Assembly (NCBI RefSeq): GCF_009905375.1
Contig: NC_133648.1
Location: forward strand, 310,326,565-310,390,564
DNA from: Apium graveolens
Lineage: Eukaryota > Streptophyta > Magnoliopsida > Apiales > Apiaceae
Direction of reading: 5' to 3'
Length of the DNA: 64,000 bases
This document shows, one piece after another, positions 23,229-36,099 of this stretch. Both the position numbers and the translations under genes were made by a program. The notes beneath the pieces are model-generated. The model did no database searches and was not told the origin of the DNA. It worked only from the letters and a program-made list of their open reading frames with translations. Positions within the stretch are counted from its first letter, which is position 1. Each line of letters begins with the position of its first letter.

Positions 23229-26200
23229 ATCCAGACATTATTTTTTTTGATTTATTAATTAATTATTTATTTAATTAATTATTTAATTCATTATTTATTA
23301 AATATTTAAATAATTTGATAATGTGGGGCACACATGTGGGGCCCACAAGTACAGCCCACATGTGGGGCCCACTTTTCCATTATTTATTTATTTAATTATT
23401 TAAATAATTATTTATTAAATAATTAAATAATTGGATAATGTGGGGCCCACATGGGGGCACACAAGTGGAGCCCACATGTGGGGCCCACAAGGGGAGCCCA
23501 CATGTGGGGCACACTTCTTCATTATTTATTTATTTAATTATTATTTATTTATTTAAATAATTATTTATTAAATAATCAAATAATTGGATAATGTGGGGCC
23601 TACATATGGGGCCCACAAGTGGAGCCCACATCTTTATTATTTATTTATTTAATTATGATTAATTTAATTATTTAAATAATTATTTATTAAATAATTAAAT
23701 AATTGTTTAATATGGGGCCCACATGTGGGGCCCACAAGGGGAGCCCACATGTGGGGCCCACAAGGGGAGCCCACATGTGTGGCCCACTACTCTATTATTT
23801 ATTTATTTAATTATTTAAATAATTATTTATTAAATAATCAAATAATTGGATAATGTGGGGCCCACATATGGGGCCCACATGTGGAGCCCACAAGTGGGGC
23901 CCACTTCTCCATTATTTATTTATTTAATTATTTAAATAATTATTTATTAAATAATTAAATAATTGTATAATGTGGGGCCCACATGTGGGGTCCATATGTG
24001 GGGCCCACATGTGGGGCCCACATGTGGGGCCCACTTCTCATTTATTTATTTATTTAAATATTTAAATAATTATTTATTAAATAATTAAATAAATTGATAA
24101 TGTGGGGCCCACATGTGGGGCCCACAAGTGGAGCCCACATGTGGGCCCACTTCTCCATTATTTATTTATTTAATTATTTAAATAATTATTTGTTAAATAA
24201 TTAAATAATTGGATAATGTGGGGCCCACAAGTGGAGCCCCAAATGTGGGGCCCACAAGTGGAGCCCACATGTCGGCCCACTTCTCCATTATTTATTGAAT
24301 TATTTAAATAATTATTTATTAAATAATTAAATAATTGGATAAAGTGGGGCCCACATGTGGTGCCCACAAGTGGAGCCCACATGTGGAGCCCACATGTGGA
24401 GCCCCCATGTGGGCCCACTTCTCCATTATTTATTTATTTAGTTATTTAAATAATTATTTATAAAATAATTAAATAATTGGATAATGTGGGGCCCACATGT
24501 GGGGCCCACTTCTCATTTATTTATTTATTTAATCATTTAAATAATTATTTATTAAATAATTAAATAATTGGATAACGTGGGGCCCACATGTAAGGCCCAC
24601 AAGTTGAGCCCACATGTTGGGCCCACTTCTCCATTATTTATTTATTTAATTATTTAAATAATTATTTATTAAATAATTAAATAATTGGATAATGTGGGGC
24701 CCACATATGGGGCCCACATGTGGAGCCCACAAGTGGGGCCCACTTCTCCATTATTTATTTATTTACTTATTATTTATTTAATTATTTAAATAATTATTTA
24801 TTAAATAATTAAATAATTGGATAATGTGGGGCCCACATGTGGGGCCCACAAGTGGTGCCCACATGTGGGGCCCACATGTGGAGCCCCCATGTGGGCCCAC
24901 TTCTCCATTATTTAATTATTTAATTATTTAAATAATTATTTATAAAATAATTAAATAATTGGATAATGTGGGGCCCACATGTGGGGCCCACTTCTCATTT
25001 ATTTATTTATTTAATTATTTAAATAATTATTTATTAAATATTTAAATAATTGGATAACATGGGGCCCACATGTAAGGCCCACAAGTTGAGCCCACATGTT
25101 GGGCCCACTTCTCCATTATTTATTTATTTAATTATTTAAATAATTATTTATTAAATAATTAAATAATTGGACAATGTGGGGCCCACATATGGGGCCCACA
25201 TGTGGAGCCCACAAGTGGGGCCCACTTCTCCATTATTTATTTATTTAATTATTATTTATTTAATTATTTAAATAATTATTTATTAAATAATTAAATAATT
25301 GGATAATGTGGGGCCTACATGTGGGGCCCACAAGTGGAGCCCACTTCTTTATTATTTCTTTATTTAATTATTATTTATTTAATTGTTTAAATAATTATTT
25401 ATTAAATAATTAAATAATTGTTTAATATGGGGCCCACATGTAGGGCCCACAAGTGGAGCCCACATGTGGGGCCCACAAGGGGAGCCCACATGTGGGGCAC
25501 ACTTCTCCATTATTTATTTATTTAATTATTATTTATTTATTTAAATAAATATTTATTAAATAATCAAATAATTGGATAATGTGGGGCCTACATGTGGGGC
25601 CCACAAGTGGAGCCCACATCTTTATTATTTATTTATTTAATTATGATTAATTTAATTATTTAAATAATTATTTATTAAATAATTAAATAATTGTTTAATA
25701 TGGGGCCCACATGTGGGGCCCACAAGGGGAGCCCACATGTGGGGCCCACAAGGGGAGCCCACATGTGGGGCACACTTCTCCATTATTTATTTATTTAATT
25801 ATTATTTATTTATTTAAATAATTATTTATTAAATAATCAAATAATTGGATAATGTGGGGCCTACATGTGGGGCCCACAAGTGGAGCCCACATCTTTATTA
25901 TTTATTTATTTAATTATGATTAATTTAATTATTTAAATAATTATTTATTAAATAATTAAATAATTGTTTAATATGGGGCCCGCATGTGGGGCCCACAAGG
26001 GGAGCCCACATGTGGGGCCCACAAGGGGAGCCCACATGTGTGGCCCACTACTCTATTATTTATTTATTTAATTATTTAAATAATTATTTATTAAATAATC
26101 AAATAATTGGATAATGTGGGGCCCACATATGGGGCCCACATGTGGAGCCCACAAGTGGGGCCCACTTCTCCATTATTTATTTATTTAATTATTTAAATAA

Positions 26201-29200
26201 TTATTTATTAAATAATTAAATAATTGTATAATGTGGGGCCCACATGTGGGGTCCATATGTGGGGCCCACATGTGGGGCCCACATGTGGGGCCCACTTCTC
26301 ATTTATTTATTTATTTAAATATTTAAATAATTATTTATTAAATAATTAAATAAATTGATAATGTGGGGCCCACATGTGGGGCCCACAAGTGGAGCCCACA
26401 TGTGGGCCCACTTCTCCATTATTTATTTATTTAATTATTTAAATAATTATTTGTTAAATAATTAAATAATTGGATAATGTGGGGCCCACAAGTGGAGCCC
26501 CAAATGTGGGGCCCACAAGTGGAGTCCACATGTCGGCCCACTTCTCCATTATTTATTGAATTATTTAAATAATTATTTATTAAATAATTAAATAATTGGA
26601 TAAAGTGGGGCCCACATGTGGTGCCCACAAGTGGAGCCCACATGTGGAGCCCACATGTGGAGCCCCCATGTGGGCCCACTTCTCCATTATTTATTTATTT
26701 AGTTATTTAAATAATTATTTATAAAATAATTAAATAATTGGATAATGTGGGGCCCACATGTGGGGCCCACTTCTCATTTATTTATTTATTTAATCATTTA
26801 AATAATTATTTATTAAATAATTAAATAATTGGATAACGTGGGGCCCACATGTAAGGCCCACAAGTTGAGCCCACATGTTGGGCCCACTTCTCCATTATTT
26901 ATTTATTTAATTATTTAAATAATTATTTATTAAATAATTAAATAATTGGATAATGTGGGGCCCACATATGGGGCCCACATGTGGAGCCCACAAGTGGGGC
27001 CCACTTCTCCATTATTTATTTATTTACTTATTATTTATTTAATTATTTAAATAATTATTTATTAAATAATTAAATAATTGGATAATGTGGGGCCCACATG
27101 TGGGGCCCACAAGTGGTGCCCACATGTGGGGCCCACATGTGGAGCCCCCATGTGGGCCCACTTCTCCATTATTTAATTATTTAATTATTTAAATAATTAT
27201 TTATAAAATAATTAAATAATTGGATAATGTGGGGCCCACATGTGGGGCCCACTTCTCATTTATTTATTTATTTAATTATTTAAATAATTATTTATTAAAT
27301 AATTAAATAATTGGATAACGTGGGGCCCACATGTAAGGCCCACAAGTTGAGCCCACATGTTGGGCCCACTTCTCCATTATTTATTTATTTAATTATTTAA
27401 ATAATTATTTATTAAATAATTAAATAATTGGATAATGTGGGGCCCACATATGGGGCCCACATGTGGAGCCCACAAGTGGGGCCCACTTCTCCATTATTTA
27501 TTTATTTACTTATTATTTATTTAATTATTTAAATAATTATTTATTAAATAATTAAATAATTGGATAATGTGGGGCCCACATGTGGGGCCCACAAGTGGTG
27601 CCCACATGTGGGGCCCACATGTGGAGCCCCCATGTGGGCCCACTTCTCCATTATTTAATTATTTAATTATTTAAATAATTATTTATAAAATAATTAAATA
27701 ATTGGATAATGTGGGGCCCACATGTGGGGCCCACTTCTCATTTATTTATTTATTTAATTATTTAAATAATTATTTATTAAATAATTAAATAATTGGATAA
27801 CATGGGGCCCACATGTAAGGCCCACAAGTTGAGCCCACATGTTGGGCCCACTTCTCCATTATTTATTTATTTAATTATTTAAATAATTATTTATTAAATA
27901 ATTAAATAATTGGACAATGTGGGGCCCACATATGGGGCCCACATGTGGAGCCCACAAGTGGGGCCCACTTCTCCATTATTTATTTATTTAATTATTATTT
28001 ATTTAATTATTTAAATAATTATTTATTAAATAATTAAATAATTGGATAATGTGGGGCCTACATGTGGGGCCCACAAGTGGAGCCCACTTCTTTATTATTT
28101 CTTTATTTAATTATTATTTATTTAATTGTTTAAATAATTATTTATTAAATAATTAAATAATTGTTTAATATGGGGCCCACATGTAGGGCCCACAAGTGGA
28201 GCCCACATGTGGGGCCCACAAGGGGAGCCCACATGTGGGGCACACTTCTCCATTATTTATTTATTTAATTATTATTTATTTATTTAAATAAATATTTATT
28301 AAATAATCAAATAATTGGATAATGTGGGGCCTACATGTGGGGCCCACAAGTGGAGCCCACATCTTTATTATTTATTTATTTAATTATGATTAATTTAATT
28401 ATTTAAATAATTATTTATTAAATAATTAAATAATTGGATAATGTGGGGCCCACATGTGGGGCCCACAAGTGGTGCCCACATGTGGGGCCCACATGTGGAG
28501 CCCCCATGTGGGCCCACTTCTCCATTATTTAATTATTTAATTATTTAAATAATTATTTATAAAATAATTAAATAATTGGATAATGTGGGGCCCACATGTG
28601 GGGCCCACTTCTCATTTATTTATTTATTTAATTATTTAAATAATTATTTATTAAATAATTAAATAATTGGATAACGTGGGGCCCACATGTAAGGCCCACA
28701 AGTTGAGCCCACATGTTGGGCCCACTTCTCCATTATTTATTTATTTAATTATTTAAATAATTATTTATTAAATAATTAAATAATTGGATAATGTGGGGCC
28801 CACATATGGGGCCCACATGTGGAGCCCACAAGTGGGGCCCACTTCTCCATTATTTATTTATTTACTTATTATTTATTTAATTATTTAAATAATTATTTAT
28901 TAAATAATTAAATAATTGGATAATGTGGGGCCCACATGTGGGGCCCACAAGTGGTGCCCACATGTGGGGCCCACATGTGGAGCCCCCATGTGGGCCCACT
29001 TCTCCATTATTTAATTATTTAATTATTTAAATAATTATTTATAAAATAATTAAATAATTGGATAATGTGGGGCCCACATGTGGGGCCCACTTCTCATTTA
29101 TTTATTTATTTAATTATTTAAATAATTATTTATTAAATAATTAAATAATTGGATAACATGGGGCCCACATGTAAGGCCCACAAGTTGAGCCCACATGTTG

Positions 29201-32200
29201 GGCCCACTTCTCCATTATTTATTTATTTAATTATTTAAATAATTATTTATTAAATAATTAAATAATTGGACAATGTGGGGCCCACATATGGGGCCCACAT
29301 GTGGAGCCCACAAGTGGGGCCCACTTCTCCATTATTTATTTATTTAATTATTATTTATTTAATTATTTAAATAATTATTTATTAAATAATTAAATAATTG
29401 GATAATGTGGGGCCTACATGTGGGGCCCACAAGTGGAGCCCACTTCTTTATTATTTCTTTATTTAATTATTATTTATTTAATTGTTTAAATAATTATTTA
29501 TTAAATAATTAAATAATTGTTTAATATGGGGCCCACATGTAGGGCCCACAAGTGGAGCCCACATGTGGGGCCCACAAGGGGAGCCCACATGTGGGGCACA
29601 CTTCTCCATTATTTATTTATTTAATTATTATTTATTTATTTAAATAAATATTTATTAAATAATCAAATAATTGGATAATGTGGGGCCTACATGTGGGGCC
29701 CACAAGTGGAGCCCACATCTTTATTATTTATTTATTTAATTATGATTAATTTAATTATTTAAATAATTATTTATTAAATAATTAAATAATTGTTTAATAT
29801 GGGGCCCACATGTGGGGCCCACAAGGGGAGCCCACATGTGGGGCCCACAAGGGGAGCCCACATGTGGGGCACACTTCTCCATTATTTATTTATTTAATTA
29901 TTATTTATTTATTTAAATAATTATTTATTAAATAATCAAATAATTGGATAATGTGGGGCCTACATGTGGGGCCCACAAGTGGAGCCCACATCTTTATTAT
30001 TTATTTATTTAATTATGATTAATTTAATTATTTAAATAATTATTTATTAAATAATTAAATAATTGTTTAATATGGGGCCCGCATGTGGGGCCCACAAGGG
30101 GAGCCCACATGTGGGGCCCACAAGGGGAGCCCACATGTGTGGCCCACTACTCTATTATTTATTTATTTAATTATTTAAATAATTATTTATTAAATAATCA
30201 AATAATTGGATAATGTGGGGCCCACATATGGGGCCCACATGTGGAGCCCACAAGTGGGGCCCACTTCTCCATTATTTATTTATTTAATTATTTAAATAAT
30301 TATTTATTAAATAATTAAATAATTGTATAATGTGGGGCCCACATGTGGGGTCCATATGTGGGGCCCACATGTGGGGCCCACATGTGGGGCCCACTTCTCA
30401 TTTATTTATTTATTTAAATATTTAAATAATTATTTATTAAATAATTAAATAAATTGATAATGTGGGGCCCACATGTGGGGCCCACAAGTGGAGCCCACAT
30501 GTGGGCCCACTTCTCCATTATTTATTTATTTAATTATTTAAATAATTATTTGTTAAATAATTAAATAATTGGATAATGTGGGGCCCACAAGTGGAGCCCC
30601 AAATGTGGGGCCCACAAGTGGAGCCCACATGTCGGCCCACTTCTCCATTATTTATTGAATTATTTAAATAATTATTTATTAAATAATTAAATAATTGGAT
30701 AAAGTGGGGCCCACATGTGGTGCCCACAAGTGGAGCCCACATGTGGAGCCCACATGTGGAGCCCCCATGTGGGCCCACTTCTCCATTATTTATTTATTTA
30801 GTTATTTAAATAATTATTTATAAAATAATTAAATAATTGGATAATGTGGGGCCCACATGTGGGGCCCACTTCTCATTTATTTATTTATTTAATCATTTAA
30901 ATAATTATTTATTAAATAATTAAATAATTGGATAACGTGGGGCCCACATGTAAGGCCCACAAGTTGAGCCCACATGTTGGGCCCACTTCTCCATTATTTA
31001 TTTATTTAATTATTTAAATAATTATTTATTAAATAATTAAATAATTGGATAATGTGGGGCCCACATATGGGGCCCACATGTGGAGCCCACAAGTGGGGCC
31101 CACTTCTCCATTATTTATTTATTTACTTATTATTTATTTAATTATTTAAATAATTATTTATTAAATAATTAAATAATTGGATAATGTGGGGCCCACATGT
31201 GGGGCCCACAAGTGGTGCCCACATGTGGGGCCCACATGTGGAGCCCCCATGTGGGCCCACTTCTCCATTATTTAATTATTTAATTATTTAAATAATTATT
31301 TATAAAATAATTAAATAATTGGATAATGTGGGGCCCACATGTGGGGCCCACTTCTCATTTATTTATTTATTTAATTATTTAAATAATTATTTATTAAATA
31401 ATTAAATAATTGGATAACATGGGGCCCACATGTAAGGCCCACAAGTTGAGCCCACATGTTGGGCCCACTTCTCCATTATTTATTTATTTAATTATTTAAA
31501 TAATTATTTATTAAATAATTAAATAATTGGACAATGTGGGGCCCACATATGGGGCCCACATGTGGAGCCCACAAGTGGGGCCCACTTCTCCATTATTTAT
31601 TTATTTAATTATTATTTATTTAATTATTTAAATAATTATTTATTAAATAATTAAATAATTGGATAATGTGGGGCCTACATGTGGGGCCCACAAGTGGAGC
31701 CCACTTCTTTATTATTTCTTTATTTAATTATTATTTATTTAATTGTTTAAATAATTATTTATTAAATAATTAAATAATTGTTTAATATGGGGCCCACATG
31801 TAGGGCCCACAAGTGGAGCCCACATGTGGGGCCCACAAGGGGAGCCCACATGTGGGGCACACTTCTCCATTATTTATTTATTTAATTATTATTTATTTAT
31901 TTAAATAAATATTTATTAAATAATCAAATAATTGGATAATGTGGGGCCTACATGTGGGGCCCACAAGTGGAGCCCACATCTTTATTATTTATTTATTTAA
32001 TTATGATTAATTTAATTATTTAAATAATTATTTATTAAATAATTAAATAATTGTTTAATATGGGGCCCACATGTGGGGCCCACAAGGGGAGCCCACATGT
32101 GGGGCCCACAAGGGGAGCCCACATGTGGGGCACACTTCTCCATTATTTATTTATTTAATTATTATTTATTTATTTAAATAATTATTTATTAAATAATCAA

Positions 32201-32480
32201 ATAATTGGATAATGTGGGGCCTACATGTGGGGCCCACAAGTGGAGCCCACATCTTTATTATTTATTTATTTAATTATGATTAATTTAATTATTTAAATAA
32301 TTATTTATTAAATAATTAAATAATTGTTTAATATGGGGCCCGCATGTGGGGCCCACAAGGGGAGCCCACATGTGGGGCCCACAAGGGGAGCCCACATGTG
32401 TGGCCCACTACTCTATTATTTATTTATTTAATTATTATTTATTTAATTTTTTAATTAATTATTTATTAAATAATTAAATA
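23229..32480. repeat. 9.2-kb minisatellite of alternating GC-rich and AT-rich palindromes
   Basis: About 70 units of roughly 125 bp alternate an AT block (ATTATTTATTTATTTAATTA, ATTATTTAAATAAT, then TTAAATAATTGGATAATG) with a GC block of two to five copies of GTGGGGCCCAC joined by ATGT, AAGT or AAGGGG. GTGGGGCCCAC contains a perfect GGGCCC palindrome, GGGCCCACATGTGGGCCC is a longer one, and the AT block is also self-complementary. Above the units is a larger order: the marker TGTGTGGCCCACTAC is at 23776, 26037, 30136 and 32397, giving blocks of 2261, 4099 and 2261 bp. Short ORFs across it (24170, 26431, 30530) repeat with the array and are not genes. Confidence 0.95.
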
Positions 32481-32951
32481 TTTAATTATTTAATGACGTT
32501 GCGGTGCACACGTGGCAGGGTTGAGCAAATGTAACAGTAGCGTTGTAACAGAAAAGTTAACGTAACGCTTTGCTGACGTGGCAGTGCCACGTGGCAGTGT
32601 GGGCCCACATGTGGGGTCCACCTATTAGTGTGGGACCCACTTTCTTGAACAAGTTTTAGTGGGGCCCACAGGTGGGACCCACTTTTGCTGACGTGTACAC
32701 TAGTGGGGCCCAAAAAAATAATAAATAAATTAAATATTATTATAATGATAAAGCAAAGCGTTACGTCATGTCAGCACTATTGTAACACTAGCTTTCTTCT
32801 GCAACACAAGCCCTCTAACGTAACAGTAACTTTACATGTAAAGTAACGCTATTTCGTTAGTGTTACAATAGGTCAAAAAAGTCTGTCTAATGTAACGCAA
32901 AACAGGCATTACATTAGAAAAGTGTCTTATTTGCCCATCTATGGCGTAGTG
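32481..32951. repeat. Right (5') subterminal region and terminus of CACTA C
   Basis: Contains many GTAACG/CGTTAC-type motifs in both orientations (for example TGTAACAG, GTTAACGTAACGC, GCGTTACGTC, CTAACGTAACAG), CACGTGGCAG-type G-boxes at about 32507-32600 and single GTGGGACCCAC or GTGGGGCCCAC palindromes at 32598-32710, ending in the inverted terminus GCCCATCTATGGCGTAGTG. The mixture mirrors the left subterminal region. Confidence 0.85.
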
Positions 32952-32954
32952 CCC

Positions 32955-34403
32955 CCGCCGTCGACTCGCCGGAGTGTGGCCGGAGAACACGATTCTGGCC
33001 ACCTCAGGCCACCAAACTATCCAGAATTCAACTACAGGCTACCAGCAACCTGTACATGCAATCAAAACACATCAATCATCCTTGTCCTGGCCGGAAAATG
33101 GCCAAAAACATCGCCGGTTTCCAGTAAACCTACGAAAACTTCAAAGTACAACTCCCTTCGATTCAGACATCCTCTGTTAACGAGCTATATACCAATCGAT
33201 TGCAAATTTCATAAGGAAAACAACCCACTATAAATCAACAACTAATAACCCCTAAATCAAAAAGCCCTAAATTTCAATTGAAAACATTCATACGGGTTAT
33301 AAACCCTAATTTCAAAATTCAAAAATTAAACTCAATTTTGAACATGTTATTGAACTCCAAATCAGGCATATGACATATGAAAATTATCAGGAAAACAAGC
33401 ACTACAACATACAATCATCAAATCATTCAAACAATCATCATAACAAAAATTCATATTTTTAATAAAAATAATTCGAAAATAAACAAATTTTTAGAAAATA
33501 AACCTTGATTTCTGCAGGTATATGGTTCACAGAATCTGATAGTACACCTCAAGACCTTCGTTTTGAGTACTCGAGCTTTCCAAACGGACTCCGGTAACAC
33601 CTCCGATTGTTGGTTTGATTTTCAGAAAGGTTTATGAATATATGAATTTTCTCTGGAAATTTATATAATTACTGACTGTAAATGATTTTTGATACGGAAT
33701 AATATACGGTAAAGGCTATTTATATTTACGAAAAATTAGTATCCCGTTGGATTATTCCAGATATAAAATGGTACGTTTATTTATAAAAACTGATCCAAAC
33801 GGTACCGGTTTTAAGGATAATTATCCAAATCAGTACAATTTGTATTGCAATCTTGGTCTCAGCGCCTGGTTACACGTATTACAAGGTGATAATTGTGATA
33901 GTTTAATAAAAAGATCCCGTTTATCGAAAATACGAGTTTTATTGATTTACCAAAACAAATAACGTATCGAAAATATTACGTCGGGACTCTCGCTGGATAT
34001 ACCGTACGCCAGATCGAAAAAGTCAAAACATGGTAAATGCTCGGAATATTGCAGTTAGGTTAGGAAGGAGTTCTCGGAAGAGTTTCGGGTTATAAAAATG
34101 TAAAAACGGATGACGTCGGTTGGTTCCCGTTTGTATAAAATAGTTTTCAAATACTCGGAAAAAGATTTTATAAAATCCATATAATTCCTATAAAATCATA
34201 AATCATCATAAAAATAATTAGGAAGATATGACATTTATCTATATTTTATTTTGGACATATAAAATTAATATACTCATTTAATATTATTTTTAAACATCCA
34301 AACACATTTAACACTTAACAAATAATTCACAGAATAGATACTGAACACATATAATAATTATTTATTAGCAAAAATAATTACACGATATATCCCGGATATT
34401 ACA
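32955..34403 (-). repeat. 5' LTR of element B, distal part after the CACTA insertion
   Basis: From 32973 the sequence matches 2916-4347 of the other LTR down to the common end ATTACA. Bases 32955-32972 (CCGCCGTCGACTCGCCGG) are absent from that copy. ORFs here at 32922-33233 and 33747-33962 are degenerate LTR sequence, not genes. Confidence 0.9.
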
Positions 34404-35660
34404 CTAAGTCATCGAGCAAGTTTGTTAGTCACGTTGCGATAAAAAATTATTGTAACTGAAGTTTTAAAAGATTGTTGCTTTGGTGATGAGGACTTTGGAA
34501 ATGTTTAGGAAAGTTGTATTACCGGACACCCTTGACGTGATTTTTATGTTCATGATGAGTTTTTAATACATGACAATCAATTTTGTCTTCCTTGGACATC
34601 ATTACGAGAAAAGGTCATTCGTGATTTGCATGGGGGAGGGCTTGTTGGCCATCTTGGAAGGGATAAAACTATCATGGTGGTTCGTGAAAGTTTCTTTTTG
34701 CCGTATTTACTTGGAGATGTTACAAGGTATGTGAAAAATTGTTATAATTGTCAAACTTCCAAAGGGAAGTCTCAAAATACAACACTTTATATGCCTTTAC
34801 CTATTTCTTAAAATATATGAAAGGATTTGTCTATCGATTTTATGTTGGGATTGCCTCGAACACAAAGAGGGTGGATTCTATGTTTGTTATAATTGACAGG
34901 TTTTCAAAGATGGTTCATTTTATACCTTGTAAAAAGACTTTTGACGCAGTGGCAATGGCTAATTAACTATTTTTCAAAGAAGTGGTTTGATTTCATGGTG
35001 TGCCTAAAACTATCACATCTGATAGGGACGGTAAATTTCTCAGACATTTTTTTTGAACATTATGAAAGTTGTTCGATTCCTCATTACAATATAGTTGCGA
35101 TGTCCATTCACAAACGGATGGTTAAAGAGCGGTTGTCAATCACACTTTGAGAAATTTAATTCATTGTATTTGTGAGGACAAGCCAAAACAGGGGGATGTG
35201 GCAGTATCTCAAGCAAAATTCGATATTAATAATGTTGTTCATAGTGCTAGAGGAAGGTCACCCTTCTCTATTGTCTACACAAAGTCTCCTTTGCACACTT
35301 TGGACTTAATCCAATTGCCAAAAGGAGTGTCTAGCAATGTAACAACATCTAATATGGCAAAATAGGTTGTGGAAGTTCACAAGGAGGTCAGAAAGAAGTT
35401 AGAGGAAACTAATCAGAAATACAAGAAGTTAGCGGACAAACATAAGCGCCATCATATTTTCTCTGAGGGTGAGTTGGTTATGGTGTTTTTGAGAAGGGAG
35501 TGGTTTTCGGTAGGAGTGTACAATAAGTTGCAGCCAAGGAAGTATGGTACTTTTACAGTAGCGATATGGATTAATGATAATACTTATGTTGTTAATATTC
35601 TCAAAAGCACGAATATCTCAAATACTTTTAATTTTGCAAACTTGTAACTTTTTCATTCTT
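34404..35660 (+). pseudogene. Gypsy element A pol continuation (integrase)
   Basis: Resumes the pol interrupted at 1553: LSHRASLLVTL, then the integrase zinc finger ([16 protein letters not shown] with the pair CYNCQ), the core (VDSMFVIIDRFSKMVHFIPC) and a C-terminal part (YKKLADKHKRHHIFSEGELV, VFLRREWFSVGVYNKLQPRK, YGTF). Frames change around 34810, 34970 and 35150, and TAG stops occur (after SNMAK near 35365). Past 35640 a broken reading LFHSSDEPIYLKFEQNSRSS is the usual end of this gypsy type. Dead copy. Confidence 0.88.
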
Positions 35661-36099
35661 CTGATGAGCCAATATATCTGAAGTTTGAGCAAAACTCGAG
35701 GTCGAGTTTTTCCAAATGAGGGAAAATGATGAGTAATCTTGCAAAAAAATTCAAGGCCATGAACCATATTACAAGAGCTTGAGTTGGAGTTGGAGACTTG
35801 GAGTGGAGTTACAGAATTTTTCAAGGCCTTGAACCCGATTACAAGGCCTTGAAGTGGGCATGATTAAAATTATATTATTTATAATTATTATGGACTTTCA
35901 AAGTTAGTTTTAATTCAGTTTTAAATATCTTTAAGGCTTCTAAAAATCCACTTAAGATAATAGAATTTGTAAGGCATATATAAATATGTCATATTATATT
36001 ATAAAAGGGGATCCTGAGCTTTTAAAATATTATATATTTGTTTGCAATTAGTGTTTTATCTATTTTAAATTATTTATGAACGCTTCACCTTATGTTACA
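35661..36099 (+). other. Probable 3' end and LTR remnant of gypsy element A
   Basis: Follows the pol end. A purine-rich run GAGGGAAAATGATGAG lies near 35717. TTCAAGGCCATGAACC and TCAAGGCCTTGAACCC form a short repeated pair (35750, 35820), and TATATAAATA at about 35977 could be an LTR TATA box. I could not find a matching second LTR, so the boundary is a guess. Confidence 0.35.

Larger units (their letters stand above)
12167..32951 (-). mobile_element. CACTA transposon C, 20.8 kb, apparently autonomous
   Basis: The left end starts CACTACGCCATAGATGGGC and the right end is its inverted copy; similarity extends about 31 bp with one mismatch. Both ends are flanked by CCC. Subterminal regions hold many TGTAACG/CGTTACA-type motifs in both orientations. 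Inside, both genes read on the minus strand: TNP2 transposase (21084-17727) and a ten-exon second gene (17136-13045). Both stay open over inferred splice junctions that add up to whole codons. The 10 kb upstream of TNP2 consists of tandem repeats. Intact ends, duplication and open genes imply recent, possibly current, mobility. It lies in the 5' LTR of element B. Confidence 0.93.
1554..34403 (-). mobile_element. Ty3/gypsy LTR retrotransposon B (Tekay-like), nested and itself interrupted
   Basis: A minus-strand element bounded by a CTAAG duplication, with LTRs running TG...CA on the plus strand. Its parts from right to left are the 5' LTR (10199-12166 plus 32955-34403, split by CACTA C), a primer-binding site matching initiator tRNA-Met, an extra ORF, a gag-pol in one frame, a polypurine tract and the 3' LTR (1554-4347). 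Without C the element is about 12 kb. The chromodomain-like C-terminus ending in KYPHLFS and the very long LTRs point to the Tekay/Del chromovirus group; that assignment is inference from motif memory. It is inactive, with many stops in gag-pol. Confidence 0.92.

Noticed and set aside
24170..24418. 82-residue ORF repeated at 24170, 26431 and 30530
   Set aside because: It is a translation of the minisatellite and recurs with the higher-order blocks; composition follows the repeat, with no start context or domain.
23229..32480. Array as a CRISPR locus or centromeric satellite
   Set aside because: Units are contiguous and palindromic without unique spacers, the DNA is plant nuclear, and the array lies inside a bounded transposon, not a free satellite.
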